DNA of 8,459 nt from an uncultured bacterium (GTDB taxonomy: Bacteria; Planctomycetota; Uabimicrobiia; Uabimicrobiales; JABWCH01): positions 1-8,459 of the forward strand of contig CALKWO010000166.1 in the NCBI GenBank assembly GCA_938003875.1, in the 5' to 3' direction. The position numbers and the translations under genes are program-made. Shown here one piece after another: positions 1-6,731 of the stretch (its first letter is position 1; the number at the start of each line of letters is the position of its first letter). Below the pieces are notes generated by a model. It made no database searches. It had not been told where the DNA came from and saw only the letters and a program-made list of their open reading frames with translations.

Positions 1-91
1 TTTTAAAACTATGTAAAGAGTCAGTATTACTTCTATCCGCTTAAAATACTTTTTTCTTCCTAGAAGCTGCGGAACGTAGGGGAAAAATTTG
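1..91. other. Region downstream of pfk, no gene seen
   Basis: The 91 nt after the pfk stop contain no supported gene. On the minus strand I see no GC-rich hairpin followed by a T run, so the operon's terminator is either outside the window, factor-dependent or too weak to recognise. Confidence 0.5.
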
Positions 92-1420
92 CTATAGCCA
101 ATATTTTTTTTGCCTTGTTACTGCCATAACACTTTGCCACAACTGGCTATGGGGATCGATTTTTCTTCTGGATTTTACTGCGAGCTCAATGGGGACGTAT
201 GTGAAATTTCCGTGCCAGTATCCTACTACGAGGTTACTCATTCCTGCCATCGCTGCATGAACAGCATTTTGTGCTAAATGCAAGCAAAAAATTGCATCAG
301 AGCCATTGGCAGAGACACTACGAATCATGTAGCTTGGATCGAAATATTTCATAACACATTCTACGCCCTTTTTATCCATGTATTTTTTGATTTCATCTCG
401 AAGGTAGATTCCTATGTCGCTATGTAGCGTATTGCCAGAAGCATCTTTTTTCTTTTCCTGGCTTGCAAAAAATTCCTGGCCTGCTCCTTCTGCAACAACA
501 ACGACAGCATGTTGCTTCTTTCTTAGTCTTGTTTCCAGCCCAGGGAGCAAACCACGAGCCCCTTCTAATTCAAAGGGAACTTCAGGGATGAGGCAGCAAT
601 TCACGACGGAATTGGCAAGAGTAGCACACGCAGCAATGAAGCCAGAATCCCGCCCCATAACTTTCACTAGCCCAACACCATTATAAGCACCTTTAGCTTC
701 ATCATGAGCACATCCTATAACTGGCCCAGCAGCGTTGACAGCGGTTTCAAAGCCAAAAGTACGATCCATAAAATTAATGTCATTATCAATGGTCTTGGGA
801 ATCCCCACGATGCTGATAGGCAGGCCTTTTTCTGCTGCAGCCAGGGCAAGAGCTTTTGCACCTGTCTGGGTGCCATCACCTCCAATCGTAAAGAGAATAT
901 TGATATTCATTCTCTCCAGACTATGAAGCATTTCCTGGACATCCTGCTGGCCACGAGAAGTCCCTAAAATAGAGCCTCCTTTTTCATGGATAGTGTCAAC
1001 AACATCAGGATCAAGCTTTATAGGTTTTAGACCATAGGTAGGAATCAAACCTCTATAGCCGTAAGGTATACCTAAGATATTGTCTACACCATAGCCATAG
1101 GTAAGCGTATTCACAAGAGCTTTAATAACATCATTGATTCCAGGGCAAAGACCGCCACATGTCACAATGGCTGCCCTTGTCCATGCAGGAACATGAAATA
1201 TCTTATTGCGTGGGCCTGCTGCTACAAAACGAGGGAAAGGAATGCCTTGTTTGGCTAAATGATCTAAATACTTAACATCCGAAAAATAGGATATTCCTTC
1301 CCCTTCTTCAATGAAGGTGACTTCTTTAAATTCTGATTCTAGCGTAGCCTTGCCAACTCTTTTAATGCTGAAATCCAGAGAGGCTATTTCCTGTATTTCC
1401 TGCATTTCTTTTTCTGTCAT
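92..1420 (-). CDS. pfkA: ATP-type 6-phosphofructokinase (trypanosome/plant-like PFK clade)
   Basis: Predicted to phosphorylate fructose 6-phosphate to fructose 1,6-bisphosphate in glycolysis, in the cytoplasm. Seen in the 442-aa protein: the phosphate-binding loop TCGGLCPGIND (87-97), GGDGT (180-184), the catalytic loop PKTIDND (208-214), MGRDSGF (255-261) and PEVPFELEG (279-287). The Gly in GGDGT (E. coli position 104) is typical of ATP users, where PPi enzymes carry Asp. The Lys in PKTIDND (E. coli position 124) is the residue also found in PPi enzymes. This G/K pair is known from plant and trypanosome ATP-PFKs, so ATP is the likelier donor, but not certain. An N-terminal extension of about 80 residues precedes the core, as in that clade. 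The frame opens 11 codons further upstream (ATG at 1453), but CAGGAG lies 6 nt before the ATG at 1420, which I prefer. It is the last gene of the six-gene run, 40 nt after the flavin reductase. Confidence 0.93.
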   Translation of the reverse strand: MTEKEMQEIQEIASLDFSIKRVGKATLESEFKEVTFIEEGEGISYFSDVKYLDHLAKQGIPFPRFVAAGPRNKIFHVPAWTRAAIVTCGGLCPGINDVIKALVNTLTYGYGVDNILGIPYGYRGLIPTYGLKPIKLDPDVVDTIHEKGGSILGTSRGQQDVQEMLHSLERMNINILFTIGGDGTQTGAKALALAAAEKGLPISIVGIPKTIDNDINFMDRTFGFETAVNAAGPVIGCAHDEAKGAYNGVGLVKVMGRDSGFIAACATLANSVVNCCLIPEVPFELEGARGLLPGLETRLRKKQHAVVVVAEGAGQEFFASQEKKKDASGNTLHSDIGIYLRDEIKKYMDKKGVECVMKYFDPSYMIRSVSANGSDAIFCLHLAQNAVHAAMAGMSNLVVGYWHGNFTYVPIELAVKSRRKIDPHSQLWQSVMAVTRQKKYWL

Positions 1421-1426
1421 TTTTTT

Positions 1427-1432
1427 CTCCTG
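1427..1432 (-). promoter_or_regulatory. Shine-Dalgarno site that fixes the PFK start
   Basis: On the minus strand CAGGAG is followed by six A residues and then ATG at 1420. The upstream in-frame ATG (1453) has no purine-rich site at a suitable distance, so this site decides for the shorter 442-aa phosphofructokinase. Confidence 0.75.
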
Positions 1433-1460
1433 AAACCAAAATTGAGCGAGCATCGCTATA

Positions 1461-2021
1461 TCATGCCTGGTATTGTTTCCCCATGTTCCAGGCTTTTCCT
1501 ACAGATTCGCCTAAGGCCCAGTAATTATTATCAGGCATAGTCAGAAAAAGGAAATCCATGGCTTTGGGGGAAACTTTTCCATTTTCCAAAAGACTTTTTT
1601 CTGCATAAACGCCTTGAATTTCACCAATAAAAAAATAGTTGGTAGGGCCTTTATACGTGTGTACGAGATTGCACTCCAGGCATAAAGGAGCTTCCTGTAT
1701 CATGGGAGCAGTCTTTAAATTGCCATAGAATACCTCAAAAACTTTGGATTTGTCAGTTTTTTTCCCTGATGCAATACCACAGTAGTCTGTTTTGGCTAGC
1801 ATTTTTCTGTCAGGAAAACAGATGCTAAAGCTTTTCTTTTCTTCAATTCCTTCTATTGTGGCATGAGACTGGTGGATGCCAATGCCTATCTGGGGAGGAT
1901 TGGCATTCACACGGCTCACCCATCCTGCTGTCATGAAATTGGGTTTATCCTTATACATGCAACCTATCAAGGTAACTGGCATAGGAATAAAAAAATTTTT
2001 GTCCAACTGGACTTTTTCCAT
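1461..2021 (-). CDS. Flavin reductase-like domain protein (flavoredoxin type)
   Basis: A small FMN-binding split-barrel protein of the flavin reductase/flavoredoxin family, 186 aa, close to the usual length of about 190. Family-typical features are the N-terminal P-M-P-V-T segment, the stretch around NFMTAGWVSRVNANPPQIGIG (28-48, with the PP before the central strand), SHATIEGI (52-59), the TDYCGIASGKKTDKSKVF region (78-95; the D-x-C-G...SG...DK pattern) and a C-terminal YWALGESVGKAW (167-178). Such proteins bind FMN and pass electrons to flavins or partner redox proteins in the cytoplasm; the actual partner cannot be read from the window. No signal peptide or membrane segment is seen. GAGGA lies 8 nt before the ATG and supports this start. 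The gene follows the exported protein by 20 nt and precedes pfk by 40 nt, so it is probably co-transcribed with both. Family assignment is strong; substrate unknown. Confidence 0.87.
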   Translation of the reverse strand: MEKVQLDKNFFIPMPVTLIGCMYKDKPNFMTAGWVSRVNANPPQIGIGIHQSHATIEGIEEKKSFSICFPDRKMLAKTDYCGIASGKKTDKSKVFEVFYGNLKTAPMIQEAPLCLECNLVHTYKGPTNYFFIGEIQGVYAEKSLLENGKVSPKAMDFLFLTMPDNNYWALGESVGKAWNMGKQYQA

Positions 2022-2041
2022 AATGATTTTCCTCGGCTTTT

Positions 2042-2848
2042 TTAAGAACGCATTTTTTTATAAAGAATCAGTCCCAAACATAGAATATAGGAAAAAAGCG
2101 AAGACATTTCTGGTACAGCAACGTTGTATGACATAGTGTGATAAATATTTTCCACAAAATTCATAGCCACTGTTGTTCCATAGATATCTTCCAGCCCGTA
2201 CCATGTGCTTGTAGGATAGTTGCTGTCTATCGGCTGTGACGTAAAAAATACTCTCCCTGCGCCCCATTTAAAGGAAGCAGCAGCGTAGTAAGAGCCTGAT
2301 GCCAGATGCACTTTAGTTTCTGTTGCAGCAGTAGGAAAGGCAGTAATAGCTTCCCATGCATTGATTCTGGAAACCTGATACAAAACTTCAAAAGAGGAAT
2401 GAAAGATAGGATCGTCATTGACCAACGTGTAGGGATTATCAGGGTTATCAAGGCCACTAAATCCTATGCCTGGCAAATTCAAAAAATTGGCACCATTCCC
2501 GCCATCGTCATACACATTCATAAAAATGTTGCCACCATTGTATAGATAGTCCCGAAGGATTTGCTGGTTGGTACTGTTGCTGACAATACTGTTGATTGTG
2601 CTATTTTTACCTGCATTAGGCGCAAAGATAATCAGGCTATATTGGGAAATATTGTTATACATAGTTTGCAAAGACGCTGCATCAGGATGAGTACCATACA
2701 GATCATGTGAAAGATTGCGAGTGCTAAGGGCCAATTCCACAAAACCACCACCATGAGCCGCCCCTAAAGCCTGATCAATCAAAGCAACAGAAGCTGCGTA
2801 GCATAGGCTACAGGATATTATAAATGCAAATAGAATCATTTTCCTCAT
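2042..2848 (-). CDS. Exported protein with PEP-CTERM-like C-terminal sorting tail
   Basis: A 268-aa protein I do not recognise by name. Seen: an N-terminal signal peptide (MRKM, then a hydrophobic core at about 5-17, likely cleavage near CYAA at 16-19), a globular region (about 20-240), and a C-terminal tail of VPEM (245-248), a hydrophobic stretch (about 250-263) and the basic end KKMRS. That tripartite tail matches the PEP-CTERM signal handled by exosortases, with Met replacing the usual Pro of VPEP. The globular part alternates strands and helices, with ILRDYLYNGGNIFMNV (97-112) and a late GAGRVFFTSQP (196-206). This is reminiscent of glutamine-amidotransferase-like/ThuA-type folds that lack catalytic residues; that fold guess is weak. 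AAGGAG sits 6 nt before the ATG and overlaps the last codons of the lipoprotein gene upstream (3-nt gap). Role inferred: a surface or exopolysaccharide-associated protein. No exosortase gene is in the window. Confidence 0.78.
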   Translation of the reverse strand: MRKMILFAFIISCSLCYAASVALIDQALGAAHGGGFVELALSTRNLSHDLYGTHPDAASLQTMYNNISQYSLIIFAPNAGKNSTINSIVSNSTNQQILRDYLYNGGNIFMNVYDDGGNGANFLNLPGIGFSGLDNPDNPYTLVNDDPIFHSSFEVLYQVSRINAWEAITAFPTAATETKVHLASGSYYAAASFKWGAGRVFFTSQPIDSNYPTSTWYGLEDIYGTTVAMNFVENIYHTMSYNVAVPEMSSLFSYILCLGLILYKKMRS

Positions 2849-2851
2849 AGA

Positions 2852-3841
2852 TTACTCCTTACAAATAGGCTTTCCATTTAATTTCTTGGTAATCTTTTCA
2901 TAAGAGACATTATAAACCTTTTGATAATAATTTTCTAGTTCTTTTTCCCAGGAAATATTCTGAAATTTTTCAGGATAGGCGAGCCTGGAAAGCCATAGCA
3001 TTCCTAAAACTACATCTGGGCCTGGAAAATCCCACACGCAGATACGGCTTTCTGGCATACGATATACTTTTTGGGATTGCACGGCTTTCAATCCAGCAAG
3101 ACGCGGATTGTTTAGAATGGATTCGACAGTAAAAGGAGCCGATCCACTGATCACGATAATATCGGGATTCCACAACATCAGTTGTTCCACAGAAACATTC
3201 ACCCATCCTCCATAAGAGATGGAAGAGGCATCTCTCAGCCCTGCTTTTAGAATCATCTCGTGCTGTAGCATTTCATGCGAATGTGTGGTAAAAAAATTTA
3301 CACTAGAGGAAATATATACAGAATTCCTGGTGGAATCTTCCATGCCAGAAGTGCAATCTTGTAAAAGCCGACAAATTCTTTCCATTTCTTGTATGGTATT
3401 CTGAGCATTTTTTTCTGCGCCTAGATACTTTGCCACTTTATTCAAAGAATTTTGTATTTCTTGTATGGATTCTACCTGGACTATTTCCGACTTTATGCCC
3501 AATTCTTCTAATCTTTTTTGCGTTTGAAGTCCTGTATTGCCTGGATACAGAATAACCAATGTGGGATCTAGCTTTAAAATGCTTTCTAAATTAATTCCAA
3601 CTTTATCCCCTACAACAGGAATACGATGCAGATCTTCTCTCAAATTTTGGAATAAAGGCACAGCCGTTGCTTTATTATGAATTCCTACTAAATATTTTTC
3701 CATTTTAAGAGCACTGACTATATGGGCAGCAGGACGATAGGTAACAACGATGCGATGTTCATTTGTCTTGCTTTTGGGAGTTTCTATCTCTTTACAGGAA
3801 AATAGGAAAAAAATACATATCAAAAAAAATAGAATTCTCAT
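2852..3841 (-). CDS. Lipoprotein substrate-binding protein, iron-siderophore/cobalamin (helical backbone) type
   Basis: A 329-aa periplasmic binding lipoprotein of the BtuF/FepB-like family (ABC-type metal-complex receptors). Seen: lipoprotein signal MRILFFLICIFF then LFSC with the lipidation Cys at residue 16. The first lobe begins IVVTYRPAAHIVSAL and has the typical VGDKVGINLESILKLDPTLVILY (pattern 'G...n.E.il.l.PDlVi'). The long linking helix carries NSLNKVAKYLGAEKNAQNTIQEM-like sequence, and the second lobe has VSVEQLMLWNPDIIVISG. Such proteins capture ferric siderophores, heme or cobalamin and deliver them to a BtuCD-type permease; the ligand is not deducible here. The frame opens 29 codons upstream (ATG at 3928), but that start lies inside the HEAT gene, lacks a Shine-Dalgarno site and would bury the signal peptide. 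The ATG at 3841 puts the signal at the N-terminus and leaves a 10-nt gap after the HEAT stop, although its AGG site is weak. No permease or ATPase gene lies alongside. Confidence 0.86.
   Translation of the reverse strand: MRILFFLICIFFLFSCKEIETPKSKTNEHRIVVTYRPAAHIVSALKMEKYLVGIHNKATAVPLFQNLREDLHRIPVVGDKVGINLESILKLDPTLVILYPGNTGLQTQKRLEELGIKSEIVQVESIQEIQNSLNKVAKYLGAEKNAQNTIQEMERICRLLQDCTSGMEDSTRNSVYISSSVNFFTTHSHEMLQHEMILKAGLRDASSISYGGWVNVSVEQLMLWNPDIIVISGSAPFTVESILNNPRLAGLKAVQSQKVYRMPESRICVWDFPGPDVVLGMLWLSRLAYPEKFQNISWEKELENYYQKVYNVSYEKITKKLNGKPICKE
2855..2860 (-). promoter_or_regulatory. Shine-Dalgarno site inside the end of the upstream lipoprotein gene
   Basis: AAGGAG on the minus strand forms the last two sense codons (Lys-Glu) of the binding-protein gene. 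It is followed by that gene's TAA and then, 6 nt after the site, by the ATG at 2848. Termination of one gene and initiation of the next are therefore physically coupled. Confidence 0.75.
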
Positions 3842-3851
3842 TCCAATATAC

Positions 3852-5603
3852 CTAGCAGCTTTCTGCCCGTTCATTTTCTGTGGGCTTTTTTTCTTTTTTA
3901 ATATAAAGCTCTCTCCATGAAGGTTCAATTTTATCTAAAGCTTTTTTCATGGCTTTTTTTACCGATTTATCTCTGTTTCTTAAGGCACTCAAAAGATCAG
4001 GAATAGCGATCCTGGCATCTTTTCCTATTTTTCTCAGAGCGCGTGCAGCACTGATTCTTACTTCAGAATATTCGTCTTTTAAGGCTCTCACTAAATCAGG
4101 AATAGCTTCTTTTGCCTGTGGCCCCATTTCAGAAAGGCTATTGGCGCAAGCTCTTCTTATATCCATGTCCAAATTCGCCAGGCCTCGTATGAATTCAGGC
4201 AAAAGATCTTGAAATATATCGCTTTTTCTCCAATCAGGAGAGACTTTGTCTAGTGTTTGCCTGGCTACAGATCGAATACAATATTCCTTGCTTTTTAGTG
4301 CTTTAATAAGCTCTGAAGTCCCCTCTTGTCCTATTTTATGCAATGATTCAGACACAGCGTTTTGTATATGCCAGTCGCCTAATTTTAGCGTTTTTAGAAT
4401 CTCTGGTATTGCTTTTTTAGAGCAAGGGCCAATGGCCCCTAAAGCTACTATCGCAGAGGTGACAATCGTAGTAGATTTGTCTTTTAGTGCTTTTATAAGG
4501 TCTGGGACAGCCATTTCTGCTTCTGTTCCGATCTTACTCAAAGCCTGTGCAGCAGCTTCTCTCACATGGATATCTTTATTTTCCAACAAAGACTGTACAA
4601 GATCAGGAACCGCTCCTTTGGCTCCTGAGCTTAGATACCATTGGCTATCTATAGAATCCAGGGCTTTGGCTGCAAAAATGCGAACATTCTTGTCTTCATC
4701 CTTCAAAGCACGAATCAGCTCAGGCAAGGCATCTTTGGCCTTTGGCCCCATTTGCCCTAAAGCCCATGCTGCCTCTTTTCTAGCGTCTTTTTCTCTATCA
4801 TAAAGCATTTTGATCAGACCAGGAATGCCTTCCCTGGCATTTGGGCCTATGATTCCCAATGTTTTGGCTCCTGCAATACAAACTTCTGTTTCTGTATCTT
4901 TTAAGGCTAAAACAAGCTCAGGGACAGCACCCAAAGTCAAAACACTTTTTGACCAGTGAGGGTCTATTTTTTCTAAAGCATTCGCTGAAACCCATCGGAC
5001 ACTTTCAAATCTATCCTTTAACAATTTGACCAACTCAGGGATAGCCTCTTTCCCCTTCATGCCCATATCACCTAATGTCCATGCAGCCTCACGCCTTATA
5101 TCTTTATCGTCATCTTTTAATATATGAATCAGAGTAGGAATTGCCTGGACTGCGTGAATCCCTATTTTCCCTAGTGTTTTAGCAGCAGCTAGACGAAGAT
5201 CTTTGTCTGAATCTTTTAAGGCGCGAATCAATTCAGGAACAGCCTGTTTGGCATTGATTCCTATCTTTTCTAACATATTGGCAGCAGCTAAACGAACTTC
5301 TTTTTGCCTTGCACGCAGGCCATTGCATATATCCTGTATAACTTCTTTAGGCAAAAAGGATTTATTCCAATTAGGAGAAATTTGCTGTATTGTATTCTCT
5401 GCTGCCTCTCGGATCAAAGGATTTTGGTCCAGCATAGCTCTAAGAAATAAAGGTACCAAAATTGTCATATCTTCTCTGATTTCTTTCTTTTTGATGTATC
5501 TCGAAGATAAAAACCGAGAAAATGGGCAAAAGAAAACAGGTTGAATCATATTAGGAAGAAATCGGACTAAAGCAAGCAAAAATAAAGTAACCCACTTTTT
5601 CAT
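3852..5603 (-). CDS. Large HEAT-repeat (PBS-lyase-like) protein, about 15 units
   Basis: A 583-aa all-helical solenoid. I count about 15 units of 33-39 residues from roughly residue 48 to 568. Their pattern is A-[IV]-P-[ED]-L-[IV]-x-A-L-K-D...VR-x-A-A-A-x-A-L-x-K-I-G-x-x-A-K-x, the signature of PBS-lyase-type HEAT repeats. Most units share the I-P-E-L opening. Five longer units (1, 5, 8, 12, 15) replace the I-G-x-x-A ending with I-[SDE]-[PS]-x-W (Trp 79, 217, 322, 458, 563), producing a 4-3-4-3 arrangement. The first 40 residues are hydrophobic then basic (MKKWVTLFLLALVRFLP), possibly an export signal or membrane anchor, although Arg14 interrupts the core. The C-terminus is charged. HEAT solenoids normally act as protein-binding scaffolds; no catalytic residues are evident and I assign no specific function. 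AAGGA is 6 nt before the ATG, and the start overlaps the tcdA stop as ATGA, implying translational coupling. Confidence 0.88.
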   Translation of the reverse strand: MKKWVTLFLLALVRFLPNMIQPVFFCPFSRFLSSRYIKKKEIREDMTILVPLFLRAMLDQNPLIREAAENTIQQISPNWNKSFLPKEVIQDICNGLRARQKEVRLAAANMLEKIGINAKQAVPELIRALKDSDKDLRLAAAKTLGKIGIHAVQAIPTLIHILKDDDKDIRREAAWTLGDMGMKGKEAIPELVKLLKDRFESVRWVSANALEKIDPHWSKSVLTLGAVPELVLALKDTETEVCIAGAKTLGIIGPNAREGIPGLIKMLYDREKDARKEAAWALGQMGPKAKDALPELIRALKDEDKNVRIFAAKALDSIDSQWYLSSGAKGAVPDLVQSLLENKDIHVREAAAQALSKIGTEAEMAVPDLIKALKDKSTTIVTSAIVALGAIGPCSKKAIPEILKTLKLGDWHIQNAVSESLHKIGQEGTSELIKALKSKEYCIRSVARQTLDKVSPDWRKSDIFQDLLPEFIRGLANLDMDIRRACANSLSEMGPQAKEAIPDLVRALKDEYSEVRISAARALRKIGKDARIAIPDLLSALRNRDKSVKKAMKKALDKIEPSWRELYIKKEKKPTENERAESC

Positions 5604-6406
5604 TCTATTTCCTTTTTTTCATTTTCTGCAGAGAGGCCAAGAAGGGAAGTTACCACATGCTGTGCAGCATAGATTCCTACCGTAGCAGGAACAAATACCA
5701 TACTTGGCAAAGGACTGCGCACTCTACCTCTGCGAAAAGTTTCTTTTTCATCAAAAATTCCCTGCACCTCTTGCTTTTCTTCTTCAGATATTTCTTTAAA
5801 AGGCTCATCTGACCAGACTGCCGTAACACCAGAGCGTATTCCATAACGATGTAATTTCTTGCGCACATGACGGCATAATGGGCAGTCTTTAGTCTCTGAA
5901 ATGTCTGTGCATCTCACCTTGCCAGGAAATAAACGCCCTGCAGCACCCATAGCACAAACAATAGGGATTTTTTTGTTTACAGCAGATCGTATCAAGCTAA
6001 CCTTGGGTCTTATGCTGTCAATAGCATCAATTACATAATCCAAATTGCCGTCAAGGCAAGATTCTGCTATTTCTTCAGAAAAAAAAATTTTTTGTGAATC
6101 GACAATCGTGCTTGGATGTATATCTTTTACCCTATCTTTTGCAAGGTCAGCTTTGGCTTTTCCTAAAGTGGATCTTAAGGCAAAAAGCTGACGATTCAGA
6201 TTGCTTGCTTTGACTTCATCAAAATCTATGAGTCTTAGATATCCGATTCCAGATCTGGCCAATGCTTCTGTTGCAAATGAGCCTACAGCACCTAGTCCAA
6301 AGATGGCTACCCTGGCACAACGCAAACGATTCAACCTTTTTTCTCCTAGCAAAAGCAAAAGTCTCGCCCATGCAGGATCATAGTTTTCCAAAATAGTTGT
6401 ATTCAT
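5600..6406 (-). CDS. tcdA: tRNA threonylcarbamoyladenosine dehydratase (TcdA/CsdL family)
   Basis: An E1-like (ThiF superfamily) ATP-dependent enzyme predicted to dehydrate t6A at position 37 of ANN-decoding tRNAs to the cyclic form ct6A, in the cytoplasm. Length is 268 aa, the same as I recall for E. coli TcdA. Seen: the nucleotide-binding loop GLGAVGS (37-43), LARSGIG (49-55), DFDEV (61-65), SNLNRQ (68-73), the acidic DAIDSIRPKVSLI segment (127-139), the VWSDEP motif (198-203, matching the 'xSxEP' segment of TcdA), and the C-terminal PSMVFVPATVG (235-245). Other ThiF-type enzymes (ThiF, MoeB, HesA) are less likely because of the DSIRPK and WSDEP motifs. One deviation is CPLC (175-178), where E. 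coli has DPLA; this adds a C-x2-C pair. The gene is first in the six-gene run. Its Shine-Dalgarno site is weak (GAG about 11 nt upstream), and its stop overlaps the HEAT start by 4 nt. Confidence 0.9.
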   Translation of the reverse strand: MNTTILENYDPAWARLLLLLGEKRLNRLRCARVAIFGLGAVGSFATEALARSGIGYLRLIDFDEVKASNLNRQLFALRSTLGKAKADLAKDRVKDIHPSTIVDSQKIFFSEEIAESCLDGNLDYVIDAIDSIRPKVSLIRSAVNKKIPIVCAMGAAGRLFPGKVRCTDISETKDCPLCRHVRKKLHRYGIRSGVTAVWSDEPFKEISEEEKQEVQGIFDEKETFRRGRVRSPLPSMVFVPATVGIYAAQHVVTSLLGLSAENEKKEIE

Positions 6407-6433
6407 CGGGAGATTTTCTCAAGATATATATTC

Positions 6434-6463
6434 ATTGATCAATTATTTTTACTCTTTCGAAAG
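6434..6463. promoter_or_regulatory. Pair of 10-bp palindromes in the tcdA leader (possible operators)
   Basis: ATTGATCAAT (6434-6443) and CTTTCGAAAG (6454-6463) are each perfect palindromes, with centres exactly 20 bp apart, about two helical turns. They lie 28-57 nt upstream of the tcdA ATG, just downstream of or beside the candidate -10 box. They could be operator half-sites or chance; their sequences differ, which argues against one regulator binding both. Confidence 0.25.
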
Positions 6464-6466
6464 TAT

Positions 6467-6496
6467 ATTTTATGAAATATGAAAAAAAGCTGCAAA
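6467..6496 (-). promoter_or_regulatory. Candidate sigma70-type promoter for the tcdA operon
   Basis: Reading on the minus strand, TTTGCA (6496-6491, 4 of 6 to consensus) is followed after 18 nt by TAAAAT (6472-6467, 5 of 6). This would give a leader of roughly 50 nt before the tcdA ATG. In such AT-rich sequence -10-like boxes are common, so this is only the best candidate I found. Confidence 0.28.
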
Positions 6497-6628
6497 AGAT
6501 TTTTGTATTATTTTTTATTCGAGATTGATTGAAAATAGAAAAATAGTTCTAATATTTTTATTTTCAACTAGTTACAATAATAAAAAATAAAAAAAAATAC
6601 AGTATGGTATTATACTCAAAAATTCAGG

Positions 6629-6656
6629 TTGTAATTTTAGAAAAATTAGATAAAAT
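6629..6656 (+). promoter_or_regulatory. Candidate sigma70-type promoter for the membrane-protein gene
   Basis: TTGTAA (6629-6634, 4 of 6) and TAAAAT (6651-6656, 5 of 6) are separated by 16 nt. This predicts a start near 6663 and a leader of about 70 nt. A second -35-like TTGACG lies at 6675-6680 but has no good -10 partner. Confidence 0.3.
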
Positions 6657-6731
6657 AACGCATTGGAAGCTTAGTTGACGTTAAAATAGGAGAAATACGA
6701 GATTGTCAAGATATTTTGAAAGGCATTGTAT

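Larger units (their letters stand above)
6407..6731. other. Divergent AT-rich intergenic region
   Basis: This 325-nt gap separates the divergent tcdA and membrane-protein genes and carries no convincing reading frame. It is dominated by A and T runs, with candidate promoters for both directions and two perfect 10-bp palindromes near the tcdA start. I see no tRNA-like cloverleaf, GC-rich terminator hairpin or recognisable riboswitch. Both transcripts probably start here. Confidence 0.7.

Noticed and set aside
23..56. AGTATT ... AATACT inverted repeat followed by a T run on the plus strand
   Set aside because: The stem is only 6 bp with one G-C pair and a 16-nt loop, too weak to call a terminator, and it faces the wrong way for pfk.
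4246..4803. A 185-codon plus-strand frame opposite the HEAT gene, plus other antisense frames at 3949-4212 and 5203-5544
   Set aside because: Complement shadows of a strongly patterned repeat protein; they match no family and lack start signals.
6545..6597. AT-only inverted repeat (TATTTTTATT against AATAAAAAATA) and the 8-bp palindrome AACTAGTT
   Set aside because: Expected by chance in sequence this AT-rich; the pairing is imperfect and has no G-C support.
6520..6705. Direct repeat CGAGATTG at 6520-6527 and 6698-6705
   Set aside because: An isolated 8-mer pair with unrelated flanks; not enough to call a binding site.
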